Assembly: GCA_021372055.1 (NCBI GenBank)
Contig: JAJFVB010000103.1
Span: 1 to 39,164 of the forward strand
Origin: Desulfobacteraceae bacterium
GTDB lineage: Bacteria; Desulfobacterota; Syntrophobacteria; Syntrophobacterales; Syntrophobacteraceae
Length of the DNA stretch: 39,164 nucleotides
Direction: 5' to 3'
In this document: positions 7,916 through 16,902 of the stretch, piece after piece
Layout: each line of letters opens with the position of its first letter
How positions within the stretch are numbered: position 1 is the first letter of the stretch
Program-made: the position numbers and the translations under genes
Notes under the pieces: model-generated
Databases searched by the model: none
What the model saw: the letters and a program-made list of their open reading frames with translations, nothing else
Told to the model about the DNA's origin: nothing

Positions 7916-10900
7916 GTGGAACAGAATCTTTCGCTCTCGATCGTTCACCATCCTTTCCGGCTCGATCGGCGCGAGACGCGCCCGGTCCCCTTTGTCTCCG
8001 GCGTGTCACTTCGCGCTTTGCGAGCCGAGCAGTTCCCGGCGGATCTCCCGGTCCTGATCTATCTCAACGGGAATTTGGTCACCCCGGAAAAATGGGAGAC
8101 CACCTTTCCAAGGCCCGGAGATTACGTCCTTATCACCCCGGCCCTGTCGGGGGGGAGCAGCGGGAAAAGCGTATTCCGGGCGCTCCTGATGATCGCGGTG
8201 AGCGCGGTTGCCCTTTACACGGGGCAGTCCTGGCTCGCCCTGCAGGGCTGGCAGCTTGCGGCCTTCACGGGAGGCGTATCGCTTGTGGGCGGACTCCTGG
8301 TAAATGCGCTCATCCCGCCCGCGACCTCCAAGGCCGCGAGGGACACCGGCCTGGACTCCCAGGTCTATTCCTGGTCGCCTCAGAATACGGAGCAGCAGGG
8401 AATACCCGTGGCGAAATGGTACGGGCTGCACAAGATCTACGGCAATATCATCTGCTCCTACCTCGAAAACCAGGGTGACGATCAGATCCTGAACGCCCTC
8501 ATTTGCCTCGGACTCGGCCCGGTAAAGGGGCTGGCCAACTTCAAGATAAACGATCAGCCCTGCCAGAATTTCAAGGAAGTCTCCGTCCAGGCGCGCTACG
8601 GGTATCTGAACCAGACCGCGACCGAGGGTTTTCAGAATACCAAGGTCGAATACTCGACCTCCGTCGAAGTGACATACGGAAGCCCGTACACATACCTGAC
8701 GACGGGTTCGAATTTCGACATGCTGGAAGTGGATCTTTCGTTTCCGGGCGGTATCTGGGGCACGGACGGCGGATCGTCTCTTGTCGCCCATTCCGTGGAC
8801 ATGCGCGTAGAGGTACGGAAATCCGGCGAAACGGACTGGATCAATATCACGCCCTACCCCGAGGCGGGCTATGTCCTCGTCAAATACGGCTCCCGGTGGA
8901 ACGCTCCCAGGTGGTCCAGGGGCAAGTGGATCGACATGGAAGGCGGCAGGTACTGGTGGAATGCCGAATCCGGCAGCCAAACCTACGAAGATCACACGGA
9001 AGGGGCCGCCGCCGCGGGGACGAACATGACCTGGCACTGGATCGGGCCGGTTCCCCTCGAGTACAGGAAAAACGATGATTCCGCGGATCTCGTCGAAATC
9101 GTGGCGGAAAGCTCATCGCCGGCCCGCGACTTCGTCACCATTACCGACAGCAGGTCCTCGGCCCTGCGCTACACTTACAGCTACGTCCTGCCTGCCGGTC
9201 AAAAGGGGCAGTACGAGATAAGGGTCACCCGGGTCAGCGAGAATGCCGACTCGACCACCGTGGGCGACAGATCCTACCTCGGAGCCGTCCGCGAAGTCCT
9301 GACGGACCGGTTCCGGTACCCGCGCCATGCACTTCTCGCAGTGAGGGCGACGGCGACCGATCAGCTCTCGGGATCGCTCCGCTTCTCCTGCATGGGCAAG
9401 ATGTCGATCGTCCAGATCTGGGACGGCCTCACGCACAGCGGTGCGGGGAAAGTGCACGCCGCCGCGTCCTCGACGATCGTATCCGAGGATGCGGCCGGTT
9501 TCTGCAGCCTCTCCATCGGGGATGAAATCATCGCAAACGGCCAGAGCCGGCGGGTAGCCGGCATCATCGACGCGAGTCAGGTTGTTTTGGATTCCGCCGT
9601 CGACTGGGACAACGACGGGGCGGGATACGACTGGCAGTGGAGGCACTGGACCCTCGACTGGTCGGACAATCCGGCCTGGGTCGCGCTCGATGTGCTTACG
9701 CAGCCCGTGATCGGGGGAGAGGGCACCGAGGAATCCCCTTTTGCTGTGGTCCGAAGCGACGGGCTCGATCTTACGCGGCTCGACCTTGCCCGGTTCAAGG
9801 AGTGGGCAGATTTTTGCGATGAGCTGGTCTCGGACGGCTCCGGGGGGCAGGAAAAACGGGTCACGTTCAACGGCGGGTTCGATTACGACACCTCCATGTG
9901 GGAGGCACTGCTCAAGGTCTGCCAGGTGGGACGCGCCGTTCCCGTCTGGAACGGCATCTATCTCACTCTGGCCATAGACAAGCCGGCCGAGCCCGTCAAC
10001 CTTTACTCGGTCGGAAACATCGAAGAAAACCGCTTCAAGGAAGTCTTCCTGCCGATCGAGGAACGCGCGACGGAAATCGAGATCGATTACACGAACCTCG
10101 ACAACGACTACCAGCGCGACAAGCTGACCGTCTACCGGACGGATACGCCCGGCGGACCCTACGCCGCGAACCTGGATCTATTCGGAATCACGAAGTCTTC
10201 CGAGGCATGGCGGGCGGGGATGTACCGCCTGATGTGCAACCGGTACCTTGTCCGAAGCGCCGAGATCGACGTCGATATCGAAGCTCTCAACTGCCAGATC
10301 GGTGACGTCGTCTACGTGCAGCACGACATCCCGAGGTGGGGCGCGGGCGGGCGGATCGTTTCCGCGCAAACCTCGGCCGTGACGCTCGACAAGGAAATCG
10401 AGATCGAAGAGGGCCACACCTACAGGCTCATGCTGCGAACGGCCGAGGACGTCATCTACGAGCGGGACGTGACGAACGCGCCCGGTACCTGGACGACCGT
10501 GGCGGTGAGCCCTCCGTTCGATTCCAGCGCGGACTTCAGCTCGACAACGGCCTACACCGTTGGGGACAGAGTCCGCTATTCCGGCAGGATATACGGCTGC
10601 GTCCGGGACACGGCCATTCCGTCCCCAACCCCCGACGACGAGAGCTGCTGGGAGGTCACCACCGCTTGCCCGGTCCCCGAAAGGTACGATGTCTACGCCT
10701 TCGGGTTCGTCGACAACGTGGCCAAACAGTTTCGGGTGACCGAGATCAGCCAGAGCCAGGACCAGAAGGTGACGCTTTCGCTTATCGAGTACCGGCCCGA
10801 GGTCTACGAATTCGAGGAAATCGAGCCGCCGGTAAACGACTACACCCAGCAGGTGCTAAAGAGCCTGGAACCCCAGGGGGTCTCGCTTTCGCAAACGCGG

Positions 10901-13645
10901 ATCATGGGGCCCGAAGGAAGGACCTCGGCGGGTATCGCGGTCACTTTCACCAAATCGACGGATTCCACCTACCGGCAGGCGGAAGTCTGGTATGCGGAGA
11001 AGGGAAGCGGCGACAGAAAACGATGGGACTGGCAGTACGCGGGCTCGTGCACGGCGTCCGGTTTCGAAATAACCGGCGTGGAATTCCAGAAACGCTACGG
11101 GGTGATCCTCATCCCGGTCAATACCGCCGGGAAAAAGCTCTACCACGGCAGGGCGACCCTTTATGAAATATTCCTCCAGGGGCCGTCGCGGGCAGCGGAT
11201 ATTCACTACGGAAGCGCAGCCGGAACGGCGTGGTTGCATACCGCCGGGACTTCGACAACGGTTGCGACAACAGGTGACGCCTTTGCCTATGTTCTGGTCG
11301 GAAGCCGATTGACCGCCGATGGCAAGGTTCGTACGGTGTCGGAAAAGATCGACGACAACACGGTCCGGGTCGACTCCGCCGTCGACTGGGACAACGGCGG
11401 CGAGGGCTACCCGTTTACCTATGACGCCAATCTGGATGCGCTCATGCCCGCCGAGCCCAACGCAACGGAAGGGGGCACGCTGGGTACAAACATTTACCGG
11501 TCGGACGGCGAAACGGTTGTCTCCGAATACGAACTGCAAACCGCAAACGGGCTGTTCCTGGAAACGTTTGAAAACCCGATCGCCGGGTGGACCTTTCACA
11601 CGGGGTCCGCATCGGATCTTTCCTACCCGGCAAACGGCCTTAACGGAGGCAAGGTCCTGCAGACCTCTTTGGAGACCTGGGCGGCGTTTCCCCACAACAT
11701 CCAGTTCGACCCGGGGAAACTCTACCGGATGCGCTGCCGGGCGAGGAAGACCTCGGGGAACGCGGGCGGGTTCTTCTCCTGCGGCGTACTGGGAGTCCTT
11801 GCCGACGGCGAAACCCTCTGCAATACCGCCGGCGAGAACGGCTGGGCCGATCAGCACTGGATCTGCACCGGCGCGGTAAACCTCGCATCGGATTCTTCCT
11901 GGCATGAATATACGGGCTACTTCAAGGGATGGGACGAGACGAGCGGCGGCTTCGCCTCATCCGATCCGTCCAACCCGGCCAGGCTGCATGAAAACGTGCG
12001 GTATTTCCGGCCGGTGCTCCTCGCGGGGAGTGGAAGCCCGGGCGATACCATAGAGGTCGACTACATTTCAGTCGATGCGGTCACGGAAGCAGCCGATCTC
12101 GACAGGAACGAAATCGCGGAAAGCCTTGCCGGCCTGATCACCCAGACCCAACTGGAGGAGAGCCTTGCCTCGGAGATAGAAAAGATCGCCGGGGTGGAAA
12201 GCAGCCTGGACGGCGCGCTGGAAGATCTCACGGAGGCGCAAGGTGCCGTGGTCCAGCTCCAGGCGGACCTTGGCGAGTTGTCGGGAAGAGTTCTGTCCGC
12301 GGAAATGGAGATCGACGAGGCGAACGGGCAGATAATCCTCAAGGCGAAACAGACGGAAGTGGACGGCCTGACGGGAAGGGTGCGCACGGCTGAAGCCGAA
12401 ATAGACGGCCTTGAGGCAAGCATTGCGTTAAAAGCTTCCGCAGCCGAACTCGGCACCACGAACGCGAGGATGTCGGCGGCCGAGGCAAATATCGACGGAC
12501 TGCAGGCGAGTATAGTCCTGAAGGCCGAACAGTCCGAACTGGATACGGCAAATGCCAGGCTGGACGAAGCCGAGAGCGACCTGGGCAGCGTTATCGAAAG
12601 CAATGCGGCGCTCGATGCGCGCATCAGCCAGGCCGAGATAGATATCGACGGAGCGCACGGGGCCATCACCCTGAAAGCGAGCCAGGAGTCGGTGGAGAGC
12701 GCCGAGTTCCGCATTTCCGCGGCCGAACTCGAAATAGACGGCGTCCAGGCGCAGATCACCCTCAAGGTCGACAACAACGGCAACGTCGCGGGCATGGGGC
12801 TTGTCGCATACGCTTCCTGGAGCGCCGCGCACACCTATGCCGAAGGGGACTGCGCGGCATACGGGGAATCGGTCTGCAAGTCCAGGACGGGCGGGAATCT
12901 CAACCATCTCCCGACGGATTCGAATTACTGGGAATCGATTCCCTACGGCGCCAGGTCGGAGGTGCTTATCCTCGCGGATAAATTCGCCGTGATGAACCCC
13001 TCCGACGCCAGCCAGTCCAAAAAGATTCCCTTTGTCGTCGGCAGTGTCGGCGGTCAATCGCAGGTCGGGATATCCGGTGGGCTGCTGGTCGACGGAACCA
13101 TCGTCGCGGATGCGATTGCGGCCGGCACGATCACGGGCGGAAAGCTTGCGTCCACCGATCTTATCACCGCCTCCGCGCAGATCGGGGACGGGGTGATCAC
13201 GAACGCGAAAATAAACGACCTGAGCGCCGACAAGATCACCGCGGGGAGCCTGAGCGTAGACAGGCTTACTGCCAACTCGATAGTTACGGGCAAAATCGCT
13301 GCAAATGCCGCCACCGCATCCTGGGCGGCAAAATCCAGTTCGACCTCCGAGCTTTCCGTCAGCGTCAATCTCACCGTCGGATCGGCTGTTCTCGTGATAG
13401 GCAAAGCCGGGTCGGGCACCTACGTTCAGAACCAGGCGCTCAACGGAACCATGTCTCTCTACCGGGGAACGGCCAAGATCGACAGCTCCACCATGATGAT
13501 CGGTTTCTATTCGGTCTACGGCAGCTTCGTGTGCGTTGCCGTCGATAATCCGGGACCGGGATCGTTCACTTACAAAATCGCGGCGGAAGACAACTTGTCC
13601 GCCATGAACGCCGCCGCCATTCAGGTTGTCGAATTGAGGAGATAG
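7916..13645 (+). CDS. J: Tail tip attachment protein, I-J-like fusion
   Basis: A 1909-residue J-type tail tip protein that contacts the receptor and forms the central tip. Residues 1-140 hold a beta-grasp-like region and two hydrophobic segments (about 88-105 and 117-135), as in lambda I. The J core follows (LGLGPVKGLANFKIND). A module near 513-571 recurs near 1104-1170. Two short aromatic/Cys modules lie near 875-915 and 1632-1678. Residues 1390-1620 are roughly 40-residue coiled-coil repeats (AEAEIDGLEASIALKAS). A tip domain follows with DAIAAGTITGGKLAS (about 1730). GTG 7916 has AGAGGAGCAGG upstream. Confidence 0.88.
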   Translation: MEQNLSLSIVHHPFRLDRRETRPVPFVSGVSLRALRAEQFPADLPVLIYLNGNLVTPEKWETTFPRPGDYVLITPALSGGSSGKSVFRALLMIAVSAVALYTGQSWLALQGWQLAAFTGGVSLVGGLLVNALIPPATSKAARDTGLDSQVYSWSPQNTEQQGIPVAKWYGLHKIYGNIICSYLENQGDDQILNALICLGLGPVKGLANFKINDQPCQNFKEVSVQARYGYLNQTATEGFQNTKVEYSTSVEVTYGSPYTYLTTGSNFDMLEVDLSFPGGIWGTDGGSSLVAHSVDMRVEVRKSGETDWINITPYPEAGYVLVKYGSRWNAPRWSRGKWIDMEGGRYWWNAESGSQTYEDHTEGAAAAGTNMTWHWIGPVPLEYRKNDDSADLVEIVAESSSPARDFVTITDSRSSALRYTYSYVLPAGQKGQYEIRVTRVSENADSTTVGDRSYLGAVREVLTDRFRYPRHALLAVRATATDQLSGSLRFSCMGKMSIVQIWDGLTHSGAGKVHAAASSTIVSEDAAGFCSLSIGDEIIANGQSRRVAGIIDASQVVLDSAVDWDNDGAGYDWQWRHWTLDWSDNPAWVALDVLTQPVIGGEGTEESPFAVVRSDGLDLTRLDLARFKEWADFCDELVSDGSGGQEKRVTFNGGFDYDTSMWEALLKVCQVGRAVPVWNGIYLTLAIDKPAEPVNLYSVGNIEENRFKEVFLPIEERATEIEIDYTNLDNDYQRDKLTVYRTDTPGGPYAANLDLFGITKSSEAWRAGMYRLMCNRYLVRSAEIDVDIEALNCQIGDVVYVQHDIPRWGAGGRIVSAQTSAVTLDKEIEIEEGHTYRLMLRTAEDVIYERDVTNAPGTWTTVAVSPPFDSSADFSSTTAYTVGDRVRYSGRIYGCVRDTAIPSPTPDDESCWEVTTACPVPERYDVYAFGFVDNVAKQFRVTEISQSQDQKVTLSLIEYRPEVYEFEEIEPPVNDYTQQVLKSLEPQGVSLSQTRIMGPEGRTSAGIAVTFTKSTDSTYRQAEVWYAEKGSGDRKRWDWQYAGSCTASGFEITGVEFQKRYGVILIPVNTAGKKLYHGRATLYEIFLQGPSRAADIHYGSAAGTAWLHTAGTSTTVATTGDAFAYVLVGSRLTADGKVRTVSEKIDDNTVRVDSAVDWDNGGEGYPFTYDANLDALMPAEPNATEGGTLGTNIYRSDGETVVSEYELQTANGLFLETFENPIAGWTFHTGSASDLSYPANGLNGGKVLQTSLETWAAFPHNIQFDPGKLYRMRCRARKTSGNAGGFFSCGVLGVLADGETLCNTAGENGWADQHWICTGAVNLASDSSWHEYTGYFKGWDETSGGFASSDPSNPARLHENVRYFRPVLLAGSGSPGDTIEVDYISVDAVTEAADLDRNEIAESLAGLITQTQLEESLASEIEKIAGVESSLDGALEDLTEAQGAVVQLQADLGELSGRVLSAEMEIDEANGQIILKAKQTEVDGLTGRVRTAEAEIDGLEASIALKASAAELGTTNARMSAAEANIDGLQASIVLKAEQSELDTANARLDEAESDLGSVIESNAALDARISQAEIDIDGAHGAITLKASQESVESAEFRISAAELEIDGVQAQITLKVDNNGNVAGMGLVAYASWSAAHTYAEGDCAAYGESVCKSRTGGNLNHLPTDSNYWESIPYGARSEVLILADKFAVMNPSDASQSKKIPFVVGSVGGQSQVGISGGLLVDGTIVADAIAAGTITGGKLASTDLITASAQIGDGVITNAKINDLSADKITAGSLSVDRLTANSIVTGKIAANAATASWAAKSSSTSELSVSVNLTVGSAVLVIGKAGSGTYVQNQALNGTMSLYRGTAKIDSSTMMIGFYSVYGSFVCVAVDNPGPGSFTYKIAAEDNLSAMNAAAIQVVELRR

Positions 13646-13647
13646 CG

Positions 13648-14034
13648 ATGGGCTATTACGCCGTGGTGAACTCGGGTACCGGAAAAATCGAAAAGCTCCT
13701 GTTTCATGGGGATGGCGGCGAACCGTCGCTCGATGACGACCGCCTTGCCGTCGGGATCACCCCGGAGCTTTACGCGCAATCAGAAGACGAACTGGTTTTC
13801 CTGGAGGGCCGGGTTGAGAAAGGGCCAAAACCTTCGGACGAGGGCGCGGAGTGGGAAAACTTCAGGGCCATGAGGAACCGGCTGCTCCAGCAAACGGATT
13901 GGACGCAGTTGCCGGACGTCCCGGAAGAGATTCGCCTTGCTTACCTGCCGTACAGGAAAGCACTGAGGGATCTGCCTGAAAACACCACCGATCCGGCCAG
14001 TCCCGCCTGGCCGGAAGCACCGATTGCGAAATAG
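13648..14034 (+). CDS. Tail fibre assembly chaperone (Phage_tail_APC-like)
   Basis: A 128-residue protein starting two bases after J. The C-terminal half has the clear pattern RNRLLQQTDWTQLPDVPEEI, then YLPYRKALRDLPENT and a closing SPAWPEAP, typical of phage tail assembly chaperones that help fibre folding. The N-terminal part (YYAVVNSGTGKI) is variable in this family. It is placed directly before the fibre gene, which fits a dedicated chaperone. Confidence 0.85.
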   Translation: MGYYAVVNSGTGKIEKLLFHGDGGEPSLDDDRLAVGITPELYAQSEDELVFLEGRVEKGPKPSDEGAEWENFRAMRNRLLQQTDWTQLPDVPEEIRLAYLPYRKALRDLPENTTDPASPAWPEAPIAK

Positions 14035-14043
14035 GAGGGTATA

Positions 14044-16005
14044 ATGACCGCAATGACCCTGAGAGGCAGAGCGCCCATGGTTTTTGCGCCTCTTGCCTCC
14101 AATCTCTCGGCAACCGGACTGGCGGCTGCCACGTTTACCCGCGCCTCCACTGGGACCTACATCGACCCGGCGGATGGGCTGCTCAAAACCGCCGCAGCAG
14201 ATACTCCCCGGTTTGAAAAAGACGGCCTACTCATGGAACCGCAGAGCACGAATCTCAATGAATACTCCGAGGACATGATCCGATGGACAGCTGCAGGCGG
14301 TTCCATTTCAGCCAATTCAACAACCGCGCCGGACGGTACTGCGACAATGGACGGCCTTGTCGAAGATGGTAACGCATCCACTCACGGCTTCTATAAATCC
14401 TTCCCGGTTACACAGGGGCAGAAATACGCAATTTCATTTTTTGTAAAAGGTTGGGGCCGGACGTGGTGTGTGATAAGAGAAGACTATTACACCGGTTCAA
14501 ACGCGTATTTCGATCTGGGTAATGGCGTTTGCGGGTCCTGCGCGGATTATATGAGTAATCCCAAAATAGAAAAAGTGGCAAACGACTGTTACAGAGTCTC
14601 AGCGGTATTCACGGCTGATGCCACTGCGAACAGAGTGTTTTTCATAGGTGGTGCCGGCGGTGATAACGGCCTGCAGTATACCGGCAACAACGGAATTGTC
14701 GGCATCTATGTATGGGGTGCTCAGGTGGAAGCATTAGGAACCCCGACGTCTTATATCCCCACAAACGGCAGCCAGGTGACTCGATCCGCAGACGAGGTCT
14801 CTTGGCCTTTGTCCGACAGCTTGAAGTCCATCCTCTCGATCGACAGGGCATGGTCCATGAGCTATCAAACGAAGGTCGGTCCTTTCTCGGGTCCCGCATA
14901 CAATCTCTGCTCTTTTGCCGATGGACAGGCATGGGCGGAATTCCACGAACAGGATATTTCACCGTACGCTTCGAGCGGGAAGATGATCATCCTGCGAGAT
15001 TCCAGCGGCAATATCGCGTGGGGATATCTCGGCGCGGCGGGGACAGGCCGGACACTTGGGCCGGACCTTTTATCGAACAGTGTTTTCGAATCGACGGCAA
15101 ATCTGATTGCCATAAACGCTTCCATCGCGAGCGTGTCCGGGGGGCAAAGTGGAAACTGCCTTGCCATAACCCGAACGGGCAGCACTCTTTCCGCCAGTTC
15201 GTACGCCTGTCAAACCATAACCACGGCTTCCAAAAAGCTATACATGATATATGTGTACATCAAAACAAGCACGGCGGACGAACCATATAGTGTCTGGCTA
15301 TCCCAAACCGGAGTCGGTGCGATCAGCGGAGCCTGTTATACCGGGGCATCCACGGGTTCATGGGCGAAGTGCGCTTTTTATTTCGTGGCAGGTTCATCTT
15401 CAACCGATGTTGTTCTTGAAAATATGGGAAGTCTTGCCGGCACGATGCTTTTCGATACGGCGGCTGTTCATGAACATCTGACACCGTCCGCGATGGGCCT
15501 CTATGTCTACAAAGATCCTTCCCTTTCCTCTCAGGGCTGGAATATGCAGTCCGGTTTCATCATGAACAGCGCGGCCTTCACGTTCGATATCGTCAACGCG
15601 TGCAAAGCCGAAGGGACGATGATTATCAATCTGGACATCAAAGGCCCGACCTGGAATGCGGCATATCCGGGATTGGTTTCCGTCGGGCCGGGCGCGCATA
15701 GCACAATACTTTACGGGGATGTTTCGCAAGGGACTGGACTGGCGTTGTACGATTCTTCAAGCTGCATAGGACAATCGACGACGCTGGAGTCGGTTGTGAA
15801 AGCGGCTGTCCGGTTCAGCACGCTAAAGCGGCAGTTTGCGCTCTCGATCAGTTCGGGAGGCACATGGACACATTCCGCCCCGGCTGCGTTTGACGGCGAT
15901 TTTGAAATTGCTTCAGCCCTTGCGTTGCATCGAAACAACTCAAACCCGATTCACTACAAAAACTTGGAGTTCCATCGCAGGTACCTCTCCGATTCGGAAC
16001 TGTAA
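14044..16005 (+). CDS. Receptor-binding tail fibre with carbohydrate-binding-like modules
   Basis: A 653-residue fibre. The N-terminal domain has TFTRASTGTYIDPADGL and LLMEPQSTNLNEYSEDM, a module common at the start of phage fibres. Two jelly-roll-like regions follow (about residues 75-245 and 335-480), each with a stretch such as YAISFFVKGW or MIYVYIKTSTADEPYSVWL, likely sugar-binding. The last 150 residues look LamG-like (NLEFHRRYLSDSEL). GGAGGG precedes ATG 14044. Bases 14390-15400 look poorer in GC than the rest of the operon, suggesting recent acquisition, as is usual for host-range genes. Confidence 0.75.
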   Translation: MTAMTLRGRAPMVFAPLASNLSATGLAAATFTRASTGTYIDPADGLLKTAAADTPRFEKDGLLMEPQSTNLNEYSEDMIRWTAAGGSISANSTTAPDGTATMDGLVEDGNASTHGFYKSFPVTQGQKYAISFFVKGWGRTWCVIREDYYTGSNAYFDLGNGVCGSCADYMSNPKIEKVANDCYRVSAVFTADATANRVFFIGGAGGDNGLQYTGNNGIVGIYVWGAQVEALGTPTSYIPTNGSQVTRSADEVSWPLSDSLKSILSIDRAWSMSYQTKVGPFSGPAYNLCSFADGQAWAEFHEQDISPYASSGKMIILRDSSGNIAWGYLGAAGTGRTLGPDLLSNSVFESTANLIAINASIASVSGGQSGNCLAITRTGSTLSASSYACQTITTASKKLYMIYVYIKTSTADEPYSVWLSQTGVGAISGACYTGASTGSWAKCAFYFVAGSSSTDVVLENMGSLAGTMLFDTAAVHEHLTPSAMGLYVYKDPSLSSQGWNMQSGFIMNSAAFTFDIVNACKAEGTMIINLDIKGPTWNAAYPGLVSVGPGAHSTILYGDVSQGTGLALYDSSSCIGQSTTLESVVKAAVRFSTLKRQFALSISSGGTWTHSAPAAFDGDFEIASALALHRNNSNPIHYKNLEFHRRYLSDSEL

Positions 16006-16015
16006 GGAGTTGCCC

Positions 16016-16515
16016 ATGTATGTGGATATTTTGATCTATTGCGATCTTCGCACTCTGAACGGGTACCGCCCCGCCGTCTACGGGGGAGACGGTCCGGGCC
16101 GGGTGCTCCTTTCCCCGGAGGTGGCCGACGAAACTCATAAACATCCTTCCGGGAAAGTGCTGGTATTTGGCCTGCCCGATGAGATTGTGCGCGACTATGT
16201 CATTTTGGCCGAAGTCGGCGGAAAAGTGCTCGCTCATTGCCGGGTTGAGGAGTCGCAGGCGAGTAGAATAGCGGTCTGCATCGCTGAAAACCCGGACTCG
16301 GGCAACAGGGTCTGGCGCTCCTATGGCCAATTCTGGGAAGACCTCCCTTCACGCCCCATCAGCCAACGTGTATTCAAGTATATCCTTCGGACGATCGACT
16401 CGGGAACGGGTAAAAAAAAGCGGAAAGTGTTACCGTCGAACAAGCCCTCGAAGCAGGGGAAGATGTCGATTCCGAGCGGATCGTTATTCCCCACCACTGG
16501 GCTGGAACGCCCTAG
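16016..16515 (+). CDS. Unknown phage protein with -1 frameshift in an A8 run
   Basis: Begins MYVDILIYCDLRTLNGYRP with AAGGAG upstream of ATG 16016. I do not recognise the family. Residues 1-132 are normal protein. At 16412-16419 there are eight A's and then G; the heptamer A AAA AAG (16414-16420) is in slippery phase. Shifting -1 gives AESVTVEQALEAGEDVDSER and IVIPHHWAGTP, then TAG at 16513-16515, for about 166 residues. Without the shift the frame runs to 16807 through repeat D as an Arg/Ser/Pro-rich tail that looks non-biological. It could be a programmed shift, transcript slippage or a simple indel. It is likely a fibre-associated accessory gene, judged by position. Confidence 0.6.
16414..16420 (+). 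promoter_or_regulatory. Possible frameshift heptamer AAAAAAG
   Basis: A AAA AAG is in the correct X XXY YYZ phase for -1 slippage and equals the well known dnaX-type site. No clear upstream stimulatory Shine-Dalgarno sequence at the usual spacing was seen, so a mutational indel in the A8 tract is equally possible. Confidence 0.45.
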
Positions 16516-16609
16516 TTCCAGGCGAGCCGATGTTTTCGCCCCCTCCAGATACCGCCAATCCACCGGACAGCGGGAGTCACGGCGCTTCCTGCTGCCCGGT
16601 GATCTTTTG

Positions 16610-16676
16610 AAAATCGTGGGGAGCTCGCCCCCACGCCGCTACGCGGCTCATTTTGGCGCCGGCAGCCGCCGGCGCC
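16610..16676 (+). repeat. Palindromic repeat, copy D (partial)
   Basis: Matches the right half of copies A and C. It has a GTGGGG/CCCCAC hairpin (16616-16634), then GCCGC-TAC-GCGGC (16635-16647), then TCATTTTGGC, then GGCGCCGG-CAGCCG-CCGGCGCC (16655-16676). The second hairpin differs from copy A by a paired change (A-T to C-G), which preserves the stem. Confidence 0.65.
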
Positions 16677-16803
16677 GAGCGCGCGCGGGAATCATTCCCT
16701 CCCTCCTCAACCGGCTCCCTCGTCTCCTCCCCATGCCTTGCATCTCCGCAGCCTTGCGGAGGTGTAATCACGCCCTCCCCGAATCCTTCGTTCTTTTTTT
16801 CCT

Positions 16804-16831
16804 TTGACAAGCTACGCAGTATGCATGCAAT
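16804..16831 (+). promoter_or_regulatory. Possible sigma70-type promoter for the SYLF gene
   Basis: A consensus TTGACA at 16804-16809 is followed after 16 bases by TGCAAT (16826-16831, four of six matches to TATAAT). This lies 71 bases upstream of the SYLF start. It is a visual match only. Confidence 0.35.
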
Positions 16832-16902
16832 AGTACTCCCGTTTTTCCGGAGCGAATAGCCAGACAAGCAAACCGGAAACCGACAAGAGAAAGGAATCAT
16901 CT

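Larger units (their letters stand above)
1..16800 (+). mobile_element. Mu-like transposable siphophage prophage, structural half (left part outside window)
   Basis: Consecutive same-strand genes follow the order of transposable siphophages: Mu I-like protease, cement protein, T-like head protein, gp36- and gp37-like proteins, tail tube, frameshifted chaperone, tape measure, lambda M/L/K/J-like tip genes and fibre genes. No contractile sheath or baseplate genes are present, so the tail is of siphovirus type although the head module is Mu-type. The transposase, regulator, terminase and portal genes would lie left of base 1. The right limit is placed between the last phage-like gene (about 16515) and the SYLF gene (16903). 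I could not identify the exact terminal dinucleotide or target duplication because the left end is not in view. Confidence 0.85.
16516..16902. other. Non-coding phage/host junction
   Basis: About 390 bases without a convincing gene. It holds a partial palindromic repeat (copy D), a CT-rich stretch (16690-16735), a T7 run (16793-16800), a possible promoter and the leader of the SYLF gene. The right end of the prophage must lie in or near here. Frames crossing it give Arg/Pro/Ser-rich translations and are not supported. Confidence 0.6.

Noticed and set aside
12061-12834. 257-residue minus-strand frame rich in Ser and Ala
   Set aside because: It is the antisense of the coiled-coil repeats of J; its own apparent repeats are only mirrored from there.
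16655-16676. GGCGCCGG/CCGGCGCC hairpin as a rho-independent terminator
   Set aside because: No T tract follows it, and it belongs to the palindromic repeat family, so I treat it as part of copy D.
16516-16807. Zero-frame extension of the last phage gene
   Set aside because: It runs through repeat D and a CT-rich tract, giving an Arg/Ser/Pro-rich tail; the -1 frame gives a more natural end at 16515.
16500-16902. Right attachment end of the prophage
   Set aside because: The interval must hold it, but without the left end the terminal repeats and target duplication cannot be compared, so no base was assigned.
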